From Bacillus sp. SD088 (GTDB lineage Bacteria; Bacillota; Bacilli; Bacillales; Bacillaceae_C), in NCBI RefSeq assembly GCF_017355205.1, contig NZ_JADIJK010000009.1, positions 62,001 through 126,000 on the forward strand: a stretch of 64,000 nucleotides of DNA, written 5' to 3'. This document shows positions 45,451 through 54,566 of the stretch, one piece after another. The notes under the pieces were generated by a model. That model was given only the letters and a program-made list of their open reading frames with translations, did not search any database and had not been told where the DNA came from. The number at the start of each line of letters is the position of its first letter. Positions within the stretch are counted from its first letter, which is position 1. The translations under genes and the position numbers were made by a program.

Positions 45451-46848
45451 TTATATCTGTGCCTCCAGCTGCTGGACGACGTTTTCGGCTGTTTCAATCC
45501 CACTATTTATACAATCTGGAATTCCCACCCCAAAATAAGAACAGCCCGCAAGCTTAATGTTCGGATAAGTAGCAGCCAAAATCTTTTCAACTCGCTCAAC
45601 AGTTTGTTGATGATCAATCTGATAGGTCGGCATATTTCCCATCCATTTTGTCACATTCGAGGTGACAGGGGTTGCTGTAATCTGCAAGCTTTTTTGAATA
45701 TCTAATTGAGCGACTTCAATCAGCTCTGTTCCGGATAAATTTTTTATTGTTGAAAAGGCGGGATGACTGCTCTTGTAAAATAATCGTACAAGTAAATTTC
45801 CTTGTCGAGAGGTATGATCCCATTTCCGACTGGTCCACGTACAAGCATTACAAGATAGTTCCTTATTATTCGCTGTAATAAAGCCTGTTCCCTCTTCTGG
45901 TAAAAGATCATCCGGTAAATCATACCCCATATACACACTGATTAGGGAGCTGGTTTTAAATGAAGCAAATTCTTGCCCAATGTCGGTTTCGCTAAATAAA
46001 GCCTGCGAAGCAGAAGCCGGAATAGCTGAAATGATATAATCTGCCTCAATTTCCTCATGATTGGTGAAAGCAATTCGATAGCGTTTGCCTTGCTTTTCAA
46101 TCTGCTCGGCTTGAAAGGAAGTAAGAATCTCTACATCCTCCAATGACTGCCATATCGCTTCTATAAAAGTACCTAGGCCATTTTGGAAAGAAAGGAATTT
46201 TTTCTCCCCACTACTCTTAAAGTTTTCACGATGAACTTCAAGCCCCTTCATAATACTGCCATATTTTTCTTTATAATCAAGTAAATACGGCAAGGTAGAA
46301 GCAATTGACAAATCCTCCAATTTTCCGGAGTAAACGCCTGATAAAACAGGAGAAACTTGCTTTTCCACCATTTCATCCCCTAGATAATAACGCAGAAAAT
46401 CACCTATGGAATCATCTTTTGTGAAAGTACGATCTTGTAAGTAAAAATCCTTTAACGCCTCCACTTTTCCAGCAGCAGATACTAAGGAACTATTCGCCAA
46501 AGATTCTATGGTAGCTGGTATCCCGAAAACAGAATCAGCCGGAATCGCCCCTAATTGACCATCCACATAAATAAAAGATTGGCCTGTTGCGTTATAGACC
46601 ACTTCATCCTTTAAACCAAGCTCATCAATCCAATCCATTTCCGCCATTTTACGGGTCACAATTGAATCTGCCCCTGTTTCCATAATGAAATTATGATCTA
46701 TTCTCGTACGAATTTTTCCTCCCAAGGACTCTTCCGCTTCCACTACAATCAATCGAACCCTTGCCCGCGAAGCCTTTTTCCATTTATGTAAAGAATATGC
46801 GGCAGATAAGCCTGTTATACCGCCACCCATAATCACAACCGTCTTCAT
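45451..46848 (-). CDS. hemY: Coproporphyrinogen III / protoporphyrinogen oxidase (CgoX/HemY type)
   Basis: A 465-residue FAD enzyme of haem synthesis. The N-terminal FAD motif is VVIMGGGITGLSAAYSL, followed by the signature GGKIRTRIDHNFIMETGADS. The C-terminal part contains IKLAGCSYFGVGIPDCINSG, typical of the family. In Gram-positive bacteria this enzyme oxidises coproporphyrinogen III to coproporphyrin III. It normally sits in hemEHY; here it stands alone between an MFS gene and an ABC ATPase, so hemE and hemH must be elsewhere. Start ATG at 46848, six bases after GAGGTG. Confidence 0.9.
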   Translation of the reverse strand: MKTVVIMGGGITGLSAAYSLHKWKKASRARVRLIVVEAEESLGGKIRTRIDHNFIMETGADSIVTRKMAEMDWIDELGLKDEVVYNATGQSFIYVDGQLGAIPADSVFGIPATIESLANSSLVSAAGKVEALKDFYLQDRTFTKDDSIGDFLRYYLGDEMVEKQVSPVLSGVYSGKLEDLSIASTLPYLLDYKEKYGSIMKGLEVHRENFKSSGEKKFLSFQNGLGTFIEAIWQSLEDVEILTSFQAEQIEKQGKRYRIAFTNHEEIEADYIISAIPASASQALFSETDIGQEFASFKTSSLISVYMGYDLPDDLLPEEGTGFITANNKELSCNACTWTSRKWDHTSRQGNLLVRLFYKSSHPAFSTIKNLSGTELIEVAQLDIQKSLQITATPVTSNVTKWMGNMPTYQIDHQQTVERVEKILAATYPNIKLAGCSYFGVGIPDCINSGIETAENVVQQLEAQI

Positions 46849-46907
46849 CTCGTACACCTCATTAGCGTTGATTTTCTGCTATCAGTGTACCATATTCATC
46901 GATGAAA

Positions 46908-47705
46908 TCAGATATTTAACGGTTTTTTAACGGAAACCCAAGGACGGCCCTCTGCCCAATGAACATTCAAACCTAACTTAAAGGTTTGAGATAATAGCTC
47001 ATCTGTTAATACCGATTTTTTCGGCCCCTTTCCGACGATCTCTCCTTCTCGTAAGAGTAATACATGCGTGATTTCTTCGGTCAATTCCTCTATATGATGT
47101 GTGACATACACAACATGACATTGTTGTTGGGTGATCTCTTTGATCAACATTAAAATCTCTTCCCTTGATAAAATGTCGAGACCCGAACACGGCTCATCGA
47201 TAATCAACAGTTTTGGATCATTGATTAAGGCTCTTGCGATTAACACTCTTCGTTTTTCTCCATGGGATAAGTAGCGATACTCCTTCCCTTTTAAGTAATC
47301 TAGACGGAACTTTGAGATGAGCGCATCCGCTTTTTCCCAGACTTCTAGCGGAACTTCTTGATACAATCCAATCGAAGCAAATTCACCACTCACCACAATT
47401 TCTTCAATCGTTTCAAAATCTAGTGTTTCCGAAAATCTTTCGAGTGAACTGCTGAATATCCCTAATTCATTACGTAAGTTAGGAATGTACGAATTGCCGA
47501 ATTCGTACCCAAGAACGTTCACATCACCAGTCGTTGGAAATTGATAACCTGCTAAAATATTTAACAAGGAAGTTTTACCTGACCCATTTAAACCTAAAAC
47601 AGCCCAATGCTCCCCTGCTTTTATCTCCCAATCAATTTGATTTAAAATTTTCCTGCCTTCTCTACGCCAGGAAACATCTTTTAAAGAAACCAATGTATTT
47701 TCCAT
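46908..47705 (-). CDS. ABC transporter ATP-binding protein (YlmA-like)
   Basis: A 265-residue single ATPase domain. Walker A is GLNGSGKTS, the signature is the variant LSHGEKRRVLIARAL (LSHGE instead of LSGGQ), Walker B is LLIIDEPCSGLD and the switch histidine is in VTHHIEEL. No membrane partner is adjacent. The LSHGE signature occurs in the YlmA/ModF-like group, whose transport role is unclear. Start ATG at 47705 with GAAAGGGAG upstream. It is 59 bases upstream of the hemY gene on the same strand and might be cotranscribed with it. Confidence 0.86.
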   Translation of the reverse strand: MENTLVSLKDVSWRREGRKILNQIDWEIKAGEHWAVLGLNGSGKTSLLNILAGYQFPTTGDVNVLGYEFGNSYIPNLRNELGIFSSSLERFSETLDFETIEEIVVSGEFASIGLYQEVPLEVWEKADALISKFRLDYLKGKEYRYLSHGEKRRVLIARALINDPKLLIIDEPCSGLDILSREEILMLIKEITQQQCHVVYVTHHIEELTEEITHVLLLREGEIVGKGPKKSVLTDELLSQTFKLGLNVHWAEGRPWVSVKKPLNI

Positions 47706-47722
47706 CTTAAAACTCCCTTTCA

Positions 47723-47848
47723 TTGACCAAGCTATTACGTAATAGTTCTCATTATAGCGAATTTACTAAGTTATTTGAAGAAAAACCTGTTGATATCATC
47801 AGCTTGGCTGCGGAGCAACGAAAGGAATCTGTGCTTCAACATTATTAA
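47723..47848 (+). pseudogene. Possible remnant of a lost gene (41 codons)
   Basis: A plus-strand frame from TTG at 47723 to TAA at 47846-47848 reads TKLLRNSSHYSEFTKLFEE and ends IISLAAEQRKESVLQHY. It has ordinary protein-like composition although it is too short to be a normal gene and has no ribosome site. I do not recognise the family. It may be the tail of a gene removed when the tandem-repeat array to its right expanded. It could also be chance. Confidence 0.25.
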
Positions 47849-47893
47849 GTTAGAGAATGCGGCAATTCTTGGGCTCTTACGGAAGGGAAGGTG

Positions 47894-48270
47894 GGATCAG
47901 GAGAAGTTGCTACGTACACGAAATTCACTTGAATTCTTGGAAAATGGTTCATAGATGCTTTTACGTACTCATAATTCACTCGAAATCTCGAAAAGTGGTT
48001 CATAAACGCTTCTACGCATTCAAAACTCACTCGTATTCTTGGAAAGTGGTTCATAGATGCTTCTACGCACTCATCATTCACTCAAATTCTTGAAAAAGTG
48101 GTTCATAGATGCTTCTATGCACTTATAATTCACTCGTATTCTTCGAAATGGTTCATAGATGCTTTTACGTACTCATAATTCACTCGAAATCTCGAAAAGT
48201 GGTTCATAAACGCTTCTACGCATTCAAACTTCACTCGTATCCTTGGAAAGTGGTTCGGAGAATGATGCTA
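47894..48270. repeat. 51-bp tandem-repeat array, about seven units
   Basis: Units begin TGGTTCATAGATGCTT at 47945, 47996, 48047, 48099, 48149, 48200 and a worn one at 48251, so the period is 50-52 bases; a partial unit precedes them. The two units at 47945-48046 are almost exactly repeated at 48149-48250, showing a 204-base duplication. Because 51 is divisible by three, both strands appear open with a 17-residue repeat, but there is no ribosome site and no matching gene; I regard it as non-coding. Confidence 0.8.
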
Positions 48271-48468
48271 CGTACTTAACGGAAAGGGTGTCCTTGAGAG
48301 TCGCTAAGAACTCGGAATTTCTCCGTTACTCTTATTACTGGCCCTCTATAAAGGCGAATTATTCTTAATCCCTCATAAAAAATCTCCCCTAAATGTTATT
48401 GATTTCCTAATCAATCTTATATAGAGGAGAATAGTTCATATGACCATCTTCATTTGGATAATGAAGAA
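48271..48468. other. Gap between the tandem array and the binding-protein gene
   Basis: Contains CTCGGAATTTCTCCGTTAC and other short dyads near 48310 but no gene. It may include the 3' end of the binding-protein message. Confidence 0.35.
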
Positions 48469-50091
48469 TTAGTTATTTTTATATCGTTCATAAGCCGCCT
48501 TTTGAATTTCCATGTATTCATCTAGCTTCATCTTTTCTACTTCTTTTACGTAATCATCCCATTTTGATAATGGTTCAGTACCTGTTATAAATTTATCCTG
48601 CATTTCATCGACATATTTATGGATATCCGCCTGTAAAGCAGAAAGTTTATTGTTTTCTTCAATAGTATACGTAAAATCCGGCCAAATTTCTTCCGGCATA
48701 AATGGTTCGAGCTTTTGAGCCGCTTCTATAGAGGATGGTAAGCTTTCTGCCCCTTTAAATGTCGCCTCTTTTACAAGACCCGGATATCCTCCACCAAGAT
48801 AGGTAATATATTTGGCTAATTCTTGTTCCATTGTTAAACCATCAGCACTGTTTGTAATCTTATCTAAGTACTGCAAATCTCCATTTTCATCTACTTCATA
48901 GGTTTTGCCCTCGACCCCCATAAAAAATAATGTCGCGCCCTCCTCACTGTAGAAATAGTCCAACCATCTTAATGTCGCCGGGATATTTTCGTTTTCATTG
49001 GTGACCACAAAGCCACCCATATGAGCAAGTGGAGATGTTGCTCGATTAAATGCCTTGCCACCTGGTCCCTCAAGAGCAGAAGCGCCAACAAATTTTTTAC
49101 CCATTTCTCCATAAACACTTTCAGTACTAGTAAAAACGGTACTACCGTATACCCCTTCAGCCCCTAGGGCATAGCTTTGGTTTGCGTCAATCGTAAAAAT
49201 ATTTTTCTGGATAAGTCCTTCGGAGTAGAGCTTATTTAAAAATGTCAATTCTTCTTTAAAACCATCCGAAATAGGATAAAACCGTAGTTCTCCAGTATCA
49301 GGATCTTGATCAAGATAAGAATGCTTATATCCCCTGTTGCCAACACCAAATGCCCCTTTCAGAGCATCTCTTAAACCGGTAATATTGCCTGCACCATAAG
49401 GAATTTCATCCTGTTTTCCATTCCCGTTCAAATCTGTTTCCTTCACTGCCTTTAAATAAGCATAAAAATCATCGATCGTTTCAGGCATTTTCATCTCTAA
49501 TTGGTCTAACCAATCCTGTCTAATCCATAACTTATGCCCCATGATCACTGAAGTAAACTCAGGATCATAAATGGTTGGAATTGAATATATATTGCCATCA
49601 GGAAAGGTGGCACCTTTACGAATATCCGGGTATTGTTCCAACAGCGCTGTTAAATTGGGCATGTATTCTTCAATCAGATCATTCAACTTTACAAAGACTT
49701 CTTGTTGTCCATATTTTAATAAATCATCATTGGGGATGGCCATTGCATAAAACACATCAGGTAGTGTCCCGCCAGCCAAAGCAAGATTTCTTTTTTCTTC
49801 CCGACCGTCAGCGGCAACCAATTCCCAATCAATATGGATATTTGTCATTTCTTCATAGGTTTTCCAGAGCAAAGTTTCATTATAATCGTCCGCATTTTTG
49901 CTCCCTTTTCCTGCCATAAATTTAAGCGTAATCGGCTCATTCACAACTGGCATGCCAGATTCATTGAAATTCTCTAATCCTTCATCATCCCCTTCAGATG
50001 TTTGCGGTTCGGATGCTTGCTTTCCATTACATGCAGCTAAAACTAATATAAAGGACGTCAGTAACAATAAGATTATTTTTTTATATTTCAA
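48469..50091 (-). CDS. LplA-type substrate-binding lipoprotein, paralogue 1
   Basis: A 540-residue extracellular binding protein with a lipoprotein signal (lipobox LAAC at residue 21). It has the LplA features: the loop DLNGNGKQDEIPYGA resembling a calcium-binding EF-like site and the ending QKAAYERYKNN. It is very similar along its whole length to the proteins at 54567 and 57432 (for example LALAGGTLPDVFYAMA and GNIYSIPTIYDPEFTS), clearly recent paralogues. TTG start after AAGGAGGGG. It lies downstream of the PHP/discoidin gene on the same strand with no permease nearby. Confidence 0.9.
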   Translation of the reverse strand: MKYKKIILLLLTSFILVLAACNGKQASEPQTSEGDDEGLENFNESGMPVVNEPITLKFMAGKGSKNADDYNETLLWKTYEEMTNIHIDWELVAADGREEKRNLALAGGTLPDVFYAMAIPNDDLLKYGQQEVFVKLNDLIEEYMPNLTALLEQYPDIRKGATFPDGNIYSIPTIYDPEFTSVIMGHKLWIRQDWLDQLEMKMPETIDDFYAYLKAVKETDLNGNGKQDEIPYGAGNITGLRDALKGAFGVGNRGYKHSYLDQDPDTGELRFYPISDGFKEELTFLNKLYSEGLIQKNIFTIDANQSYALGAEGVYGSTVFTSTESVYGEMGKKFVGASALEGPGGKAFNRATSPLAHMGGFVVTNENENIPATLRWLDYFYSEEGATLFFMGVEGKTYEVDENGDLQYLDKITNSADGLTMEQELAKYITYLGGGYPGLVKEATFKGAESLPSSIEAAQKLEPFMPEEIWPDFTYTIEENNKLSALQADIHKYVDEMQDKFITGTEPLSKWDDYVKEVEKMKLDEYMEIQKAAYERYKNN

Positions 50092-50235
50092 TATTGCCCC
50101 TCCTTATTTAGTAAAATATAATGTGAAACTGCGTCAGTACAACCTGATTTCGATTGGTTTATCCACGAATGCTGTATGGATCACCTCCTTCCATACTGAT
50201 CTTTCTCACATCACATTCAAATGATCCGAGATGGT

Positions 50236-52164
50236 TTATTCCCCCTCGATCCAAATTGGTGAGGTAACGGCAAATTCTCCGTCATCCTGATAAATCTTCA
50301 CAAAGTAATAGCGCTCCTTACATGGGAGGGAAAAAGTATCTTCCCATTCCTGCCTATCAATGTGAATAGTATGAAGAACACGCCCATGCTCCCCGTATAT
50401 TTCTGCCTTAACCAAACGATGCCCAGTGTCCATTCCATATAAAGCCTTCATGTTAAACTCTAAGGTCTCTGAGCGTTTTATTTTAGAACCCATAATCGAG
50501 CCATTAATCTTAAACCAAACTTTCAAATGAAGGGCAGAAGTAAAATAAACTCGTTGATGCCTCACTGCGTCAAAGAAATCTGTTTGTGTCAGCTGGTCAA
50601 CTAATACCGCTGTTCGAAGGGTATTCGCAGTACCCCACTGTCCATGATGATTGTCTTGATTACCTGCAGGAGACAAATGCCATCCCTTATCAAGAGCCAT
50701 TACATAATAATAGAGACCCCCATTTTCCTTTGAGATGATCGGATTGACCTCTAATAAATGAAGGACTTCATCCAGTTCTGCATCATATGGCTCAAAACCA
50801 TCCAAATGTCGATTTCCGCTCGACCACGGATGATTCCATTGATGAATTGAATCAGGATATTGCTTTATCGCTTCGTAGTAAACTGGAATTTCATTATATT
50901 TCGTTTCATATGCATTGATGAAGAATTCTAGATTAAAGGTATTCATATGACCGAACTGATTGTACCAAGTCGTTTCTGCACCAACTAGTGCAAGAAAAGC
51001 TCCTTCTTCGGTCTTCTTTTGGGCCATCAGCTGGATATCCTTCCATTTCCTGCTTTTGTCCCAATCAAGATAATGATCATAAAGATTGCTGTGTTCGGTA
51101 ATTGCCAAGAAATCCAGACCGGCCGTATACCTCGCATAATCAAACGCATGCTCAGGGACCCCTTCCCCATCCGAAAAATCGGTATGACTATGTAAGTTGC
51201 CAAAATAGATTTTATACTCCCTTTTAAGCGGTGCTCGTAAAGCTTTTGATCTTGGTTTTGCTGGCGGTAATGCTGATTTTCTTACAAACGCTAACCAGTG
51301 AATCATTAATCTTTGTGAAGGTTCAGATTCCTTGATAATAAGGTAGACATCATGGACTCCAGTCAATAATGATGCATCTGAATGTTCAAGCTGACCACCT
51401 AAGATTGACCAAGCTTTCCATTGTCTAAAGAGAACGATTTCCCCGACTTTTTCACCATGCGCATCATCTACTCTTACTTCCATAGTGATCCGCTTGCTTT
51501 TGTCTGAATCGGTAAAACCAAAATACCCGCGGAGCTGATCCACACCATCCTTGGTAAAATCAATCCCACGATAAACTATATAGCTTTCAACACTCCCGCC
51601 TATCAGCACTTGTTCGGTTTGGCCTGACTCCAAATCGGAGACTTCGATCTCAGAAAATCCAAATACTTCATCATAAGCCATTGCTGGAATTTTATGAGGA
51701 GATACTTTACTAGGAACGAACTTTGATTCACTCACTTCTTGACCAAAAACCTTAAAATCATAAATTTGTGCAGACTCCCCGGACGAGCAATACGTAATTG
51801 TTACCCGAATATAGCGGGCTTTAAATAATACTTCATATTCTTCTCCACTGACAATTACAGTGTCATCCATTTTTTCAGCAACCGTCTGCCAATTCAGATT
51901 ATCTTGGCTGTACTCGATAAAATAGTGAGTATAACTATTAATCTCTGTACTAGTACAAATAGTCATTCTGCTAATCTGGCAAGTTTGTAATAAATCAATC
52001 TTCCACCATTTATAATAAGGGGTGGCTGCCCAGCAAGTATCGCTTCTGCCATCAATCGCCTTTCCCGCTTCAAAACCAGCCATTTGTGCCTCTGCAGTTG
52101 CTCTTTTTCCTTCGCTCACCAAAACGAGTTCTTGCAAAACTTTATTTTGGTCATTACTAATCAT
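50236..52164 (-). CDS. PHP-domain metallohydrolase with discoidin and CBM-like modules (CehA/McbA type)
   Basis: A 642-residue modular protein. Residues about 10-141 form an F5/8 type C (discoidin) module (EAGKAIDGRSDTCWAATPYYKWWKIDL). Residues about 190-295 look like a CBM6/35-type sandwich (GVDQLRGYFGF, then GVHDVYLIIKE). The PHP catalytic domain (about 318-640) starts with GNLHSHTDFSDGEG (HSHT at 325-328) and has AITEHSN, QWNHPW and NQDNHHG. No signal peptide. It is the second PHP enzyme in the window and is preceded by a cre-like site. It probably acts on an imported ester whose binding is aided by the carbohydrate modules. ATG with AAGGGTG upstream. Confidence 0.85.
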   Translation of the reverse strand: MISNDQNKVLQELVLVSEGKRATAEAQMAGFEAGKAIDGRSDTCWAATPYYKWWKIDLLQTCQISRMTICTSTEINSYTHYFIEYSQDNLNWQTVAEKMDDTVIVSGEEYEVLFKARYIRVTITYCSSGESAQIYDFKVFGQEVSESKFVPSKVSPHKIPAMAYDEVFGFSEIEVSDLESGQTEQVLIGGSVESYIVYRGIDFTKDGVDQLRGYFGFTDSDKSKRITMEVRVDDAHGEKVGEIVLFRQWKAWSILGGQLEHSDASLLTGVHDVYLIIKESEPSQRLMIHWLAFVRKSALPPAKPRSKALRAPLKREYKIYFGNLHSHTDFSDGEGVPEHAFDYARYTAGLDFLAITEHSNLYDHYLDWDKSRKWKDIQLMAQKKTEEGAFLALVGAETTWYNQFGHMNTFNLEFFINAYETKYNEIPVYYEAIKQYPDSIHQWNHPWSSGNRHLDGFEPYDAELDEVLHLLEVNPIISKENGGLYYYVMALDKGWHLSPAGNQDNHHGQWGTANTLRTAVLVDQLTQTDFFDAVRHQRVYFTSALHLKVWFKINGSIMGSKIKRSETLEFNMKALYGMDTGHRLVKAEIYGEHGRVLHTIHIDRQEWEDTFSLPCKERYYFVKIYQDDGEFAVTSPIWIEGE

Positions 52165-52235
52165 TTGTTCACACCCTTTTTAAAAATTGTTTATTAGAAA
52201 CACGGATCATATGATTCTGTGATCCAGCCCCTCTT

Positions 52236-52249
52236 AGTAACCGTTTACA
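52236..52249. promoter_or_regulatory. cre-like site upstream of the PHP/discoidin gene
   Basis: AGTAACCGTTTACA, on the minus strand TGTAAACGGTTACT, matches the CcpA box closely. It lies about 72 bases from the start codon at 52164, a usual distance for control at or near the promoter. Confidence 0.6.
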
Positions 52250-52338
52250 TTCCGCGTGTAAAATATACTTCCTCAGAAATTTTTTCCATTTCAACAAGGA
52301 AGCACTCACTTATAACCTAACTAAGGTACTCAGCATTC

Positions 52339-53106
52339 CTAACTCATTGTATCCTGTTTTACACGCTCAAAATTTGCTTTCTTTTTCAAGGTTTGCTTGT
52401 ATTTATATTTATATTTCTCACTGCGAATATAACTTTCACAGTATTCAATACAGCGATTTTTTGCCATAGTTAACCTAGTAAGGTAAAAGACGGCAGCATT
52501 TTTCTGTAAGTGAAGCAGCTCTGCAATTTCATCGGGACAATTTATAGCAGTTGCTTCGACTTCTGCATTTTCAGCGATTAATCCCGAATGTCGGAAAATG
52601 GTAGGATATAAACCCTCTTTCTCAATCTGTTCTTCCGTTGTATCCTCCATAATGGAATAGGGGATATAAGCACGCTCCCAAGCAAACAATTCATCATCAA
52701 TAAATCGCAGACGGATAAGCTCATAAGCTTTTTCATTAGCAGATATTCCAAAATTTTGTTGTAAAAATGTGGTGGAATTAAGTAAGCGGAAACTCAGAAT
52801 TTGAAATTTTGACTCTAGGCCCTCCTTCTCTATTTCCTCAGACAAGCTATAAGTACTTGTCAACTCATGTTTAAATTCAGGCAACGCTACAAATGTACCT
52901 TTTCCTCGTTTCCGTATTAAATAGCCTTCTTGAGCTAAGTCCTTTAGAACCTCTCGTACAGTCATACGGCTAACACCGTATTCCTCACACAATTCCCTTT
53001 CACTCGGAATTTGGGTGCTTGGTGGCCAAATTCCTTCCGTGATTTTCTCAAGTAATTTATTTCGCAATTGATATTGCAAACTAACCGGTAAAGTATCATC
53101 TAGCAC
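52339..53106 (-). CDS. GntR-family regulator (HutC/UTRA subfamily)
   Basis: A 255-residue repressor-type protein. The N-terminal winged helix has IPSERELCEEYGVSRMTVRE (about residues 36-55) and ends with GKGTFV; the rest is a UTRA effector domain that in this family binds a small sugar phosphate or amino acid derivative. Start GTG at 53106 with GGAGG seven bases before it. It is upstream of the PHP and binding-protein genes on the same strand and is likely to control them. A perfect 8-base palindrome GTTATAAC at 53186-53193 in its own leader is a possible operator. Confidence 0.87.
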   Translation of the reverse strand: MLDDTLPVSLQYQLRNKLLEKITEGIWPPSTQIPSERELCEEYGVSRMTVREVLKDLAQEGYLIRKRGKGTFVALPEFKHELTSTYSLSEEIEKEGLESKFQILSFRLLNSTTFLQQNFGISANEKAYELIRLRFIDDELFAWERAYIPYSIMEDTTEEQIEKEGLYPTIFRHSGLIAENAEVEATAINCPDEIAELLHLQKNAAVFYLTRLTMAKNRCIEYCESYIRSEKYKYKYKQTLKKKANFERVKQDTMS

Positions 53107-53558
53107 GTTTATTCCTCCAGAAATAATCATTTTCTTTTTGACAGTATGGGGATTTTTACATGTTAAATAAATATCTCTCTTAGTGGTTATAACATTATAT
53201 TATAATAACAGGAAAGTCAATATATAATTTTCAAAAAATTGTCAGCATGTAGAAAGATCAAGAAGAACGAAATCTTCAAGTAATTCTAAAACGGGTGCAT
53301 AGAGGTCGACAGGACACCCTTGCGTTTTTCAACCTTCGCCCACTTAACCATATAGCCTGGCGAAACCCCTCAACCTTCTCTCGATTTAACTTCGAAAAGC
53401 TGCTACGCTCCCGAATTCTACTTGAAATTTGTCAAAGTCGTTCATAGGAAGTAGATAGCAACCTGAAGCTAGGAAACTTCACAGAAAAGGTGTTCCTAGA
53501 AGAGGTCTAAGAACACCAAAAAAAGACAACTTTATAGATTTCTTTTCAAGAATATCCC
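53107..53558. other. Gap between GntR gene and isomerase gene
   Basis: The right end carries a terminator for the isomerase gene (53489-53517). The middle (about 53280-53480) has worn repeat-like words (GCTACG, GTTCATAGGAAG, CACAGAAAAGGTGTTCC) related to the array at 47.9-48.3 kb. The left end is the leader of the GntR gene with the palindrome at 53186-53193. No gene seen. Confidence 0.45.
53489..53517 (-). terminator. Terminator of the isomerase/epimerase gene
   Basis: GGTGTTC (53489-53495) and GAACACC (53511-53517) form the stem; on the minus strand it is followed by TTTTCTG and preceded by a run of T. It lies 41 bases past the stop at 53559. Confidence 0.6.
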
Positions 53559-54431
53559 TTACGCTGATTCCCAGAAACGCCTTATATTGTCCAAACCAAT
53601 TTTTGTCGCTTCTTTACATTCTTCCATACCTTCAAATTCTAGTGAGACGTAGCCATCATAGCCCGAATCTTTAATGAGTTTTACGATTTTCCGAATGTTA
53701 ACATCTCCCTGGCCAACAATCGCCCCTCTTAAATAATTGCCATTTGCGGATGTAAACCATTTGCCTCCACCAGGTTTTTCGTCATAAGGACGGATATAGA
53801 AGTCTTTAAAATGAATAAAGGAGGCAAATGGTAAATTCTTTTTCACACCTACGATTGGATCTTCATCTACACATAGGAAATTCCCAACATCCAATGTCGT
53901 ATTGAAATTAGAACGATTGGCTTCCAAAATTACTCTCTGAACTCTGTCGCTGTGCTGTACACATTGTCCGTGATTTTCAATGGTTGTCGTAATGCCGAAT
54001 TGAGCAGCATAATCGGCAATTTTCCGACTACCTTCTACCATTAGATTCAGATTCTCTTCAAACCATTTAATCGTAATTTTTTCTGGTGGAAGAGTAAAAG
54101 CTGTTACATCATGGCGCATATGTTTGATTCCCATATGATGACACAAATCAACATGCTCTTTAATTCTCGCTACTTCCTGATCAAAGGCTTCTTCGGTTTC
54201 TTGAACAAAGTTTGCCGGCAAACAATAATTGGATAATTCAATGCCAGCCTCCTTCGCTCTGTTGCAAACAGCATCAGCAAGCGCGGGATTATCGACAAGT
54301 GTAAAGCCATAAGGGACAATTTCCATATGTTCCCCTCCATGATCTGCAATCCAATCTACAACATCCAGTACAGTCATTTCGCCTTTTCTAATGGCACCTA
54401 ATAGACTATACGTGCTTAAACCTAATTTCAT
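53559..54431 (-). CDS. Sugar phosphate isomerase/epimerase-family TIM-barrel protein
   Basis: A 290-residue xylose-isomerase-like (AP endonuclease family 2) barrel. Metal-binding residues are expected in TIENHGQCVQ, TLDVGNFLCVDED, FIHFKDF and GYVSLEFEG. Proteins of this group isomerise or epimerise sugars and inositols. It begins with KLGLSTYSLLGAI, a typical first strand and helix. It is downstream of a binding-protein gene on the same strand, with a 135-base gap, and near an FAD oxidoreductase of unknown substrate. Good ribosome site (GAAAGGATGG). Specific substrate unknown. Confidence 0.86.
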   Translation of the reverse strand: MKLGLSTYSLLGAIRKGEMTVLDVVDWIADHGGEHMEIVPYGFTLVDNPALADAVCNRAKEAGIELSNYCLPANFVQETEEAFDQEVARIKEHVDLCHHMGIKHMRHDVTAFTLPPEKITIKWFEENLNLMVEGSRKIADYAAQFGITTTIENHGQCVQHSDRVQRVILEANRSNFNTTLDVGNFLCVDEDPIVGVKKNLPFASFIHFKDFYIRPYDEKPGGGKWFTSANGNYLRGAIVGQGDVNIRKIVKLIKDSGYDGYVSLEFEGMEECKEATKIGLDNIRRFWESA

Positions 54432-54566
54432 ACTTTTCCATCCTTTCTCTTAGGTAACATTTACTATCTCTATCATTCTATGACTGTATTATTCTGATCA
54501 TGATCGATTGCTATTACGAATCCGAACTGTTTTTGCTTTTTTAAAAAAGGATTGGTTGGCGAAAGA

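Noticed and set aside
47845-48093. Overlapping open frames on both strands with a 17-residue repeat
   Set aside because: They arise because a 51-base tandem repeat keeps all frames periodic; there is no ribosome site and no known repeat-protein motif.
47894-48270. CRISPR array
   Set aside because: The units are contiguous and similar along their whole length, so there are no unique spacers; no cas genes are present.
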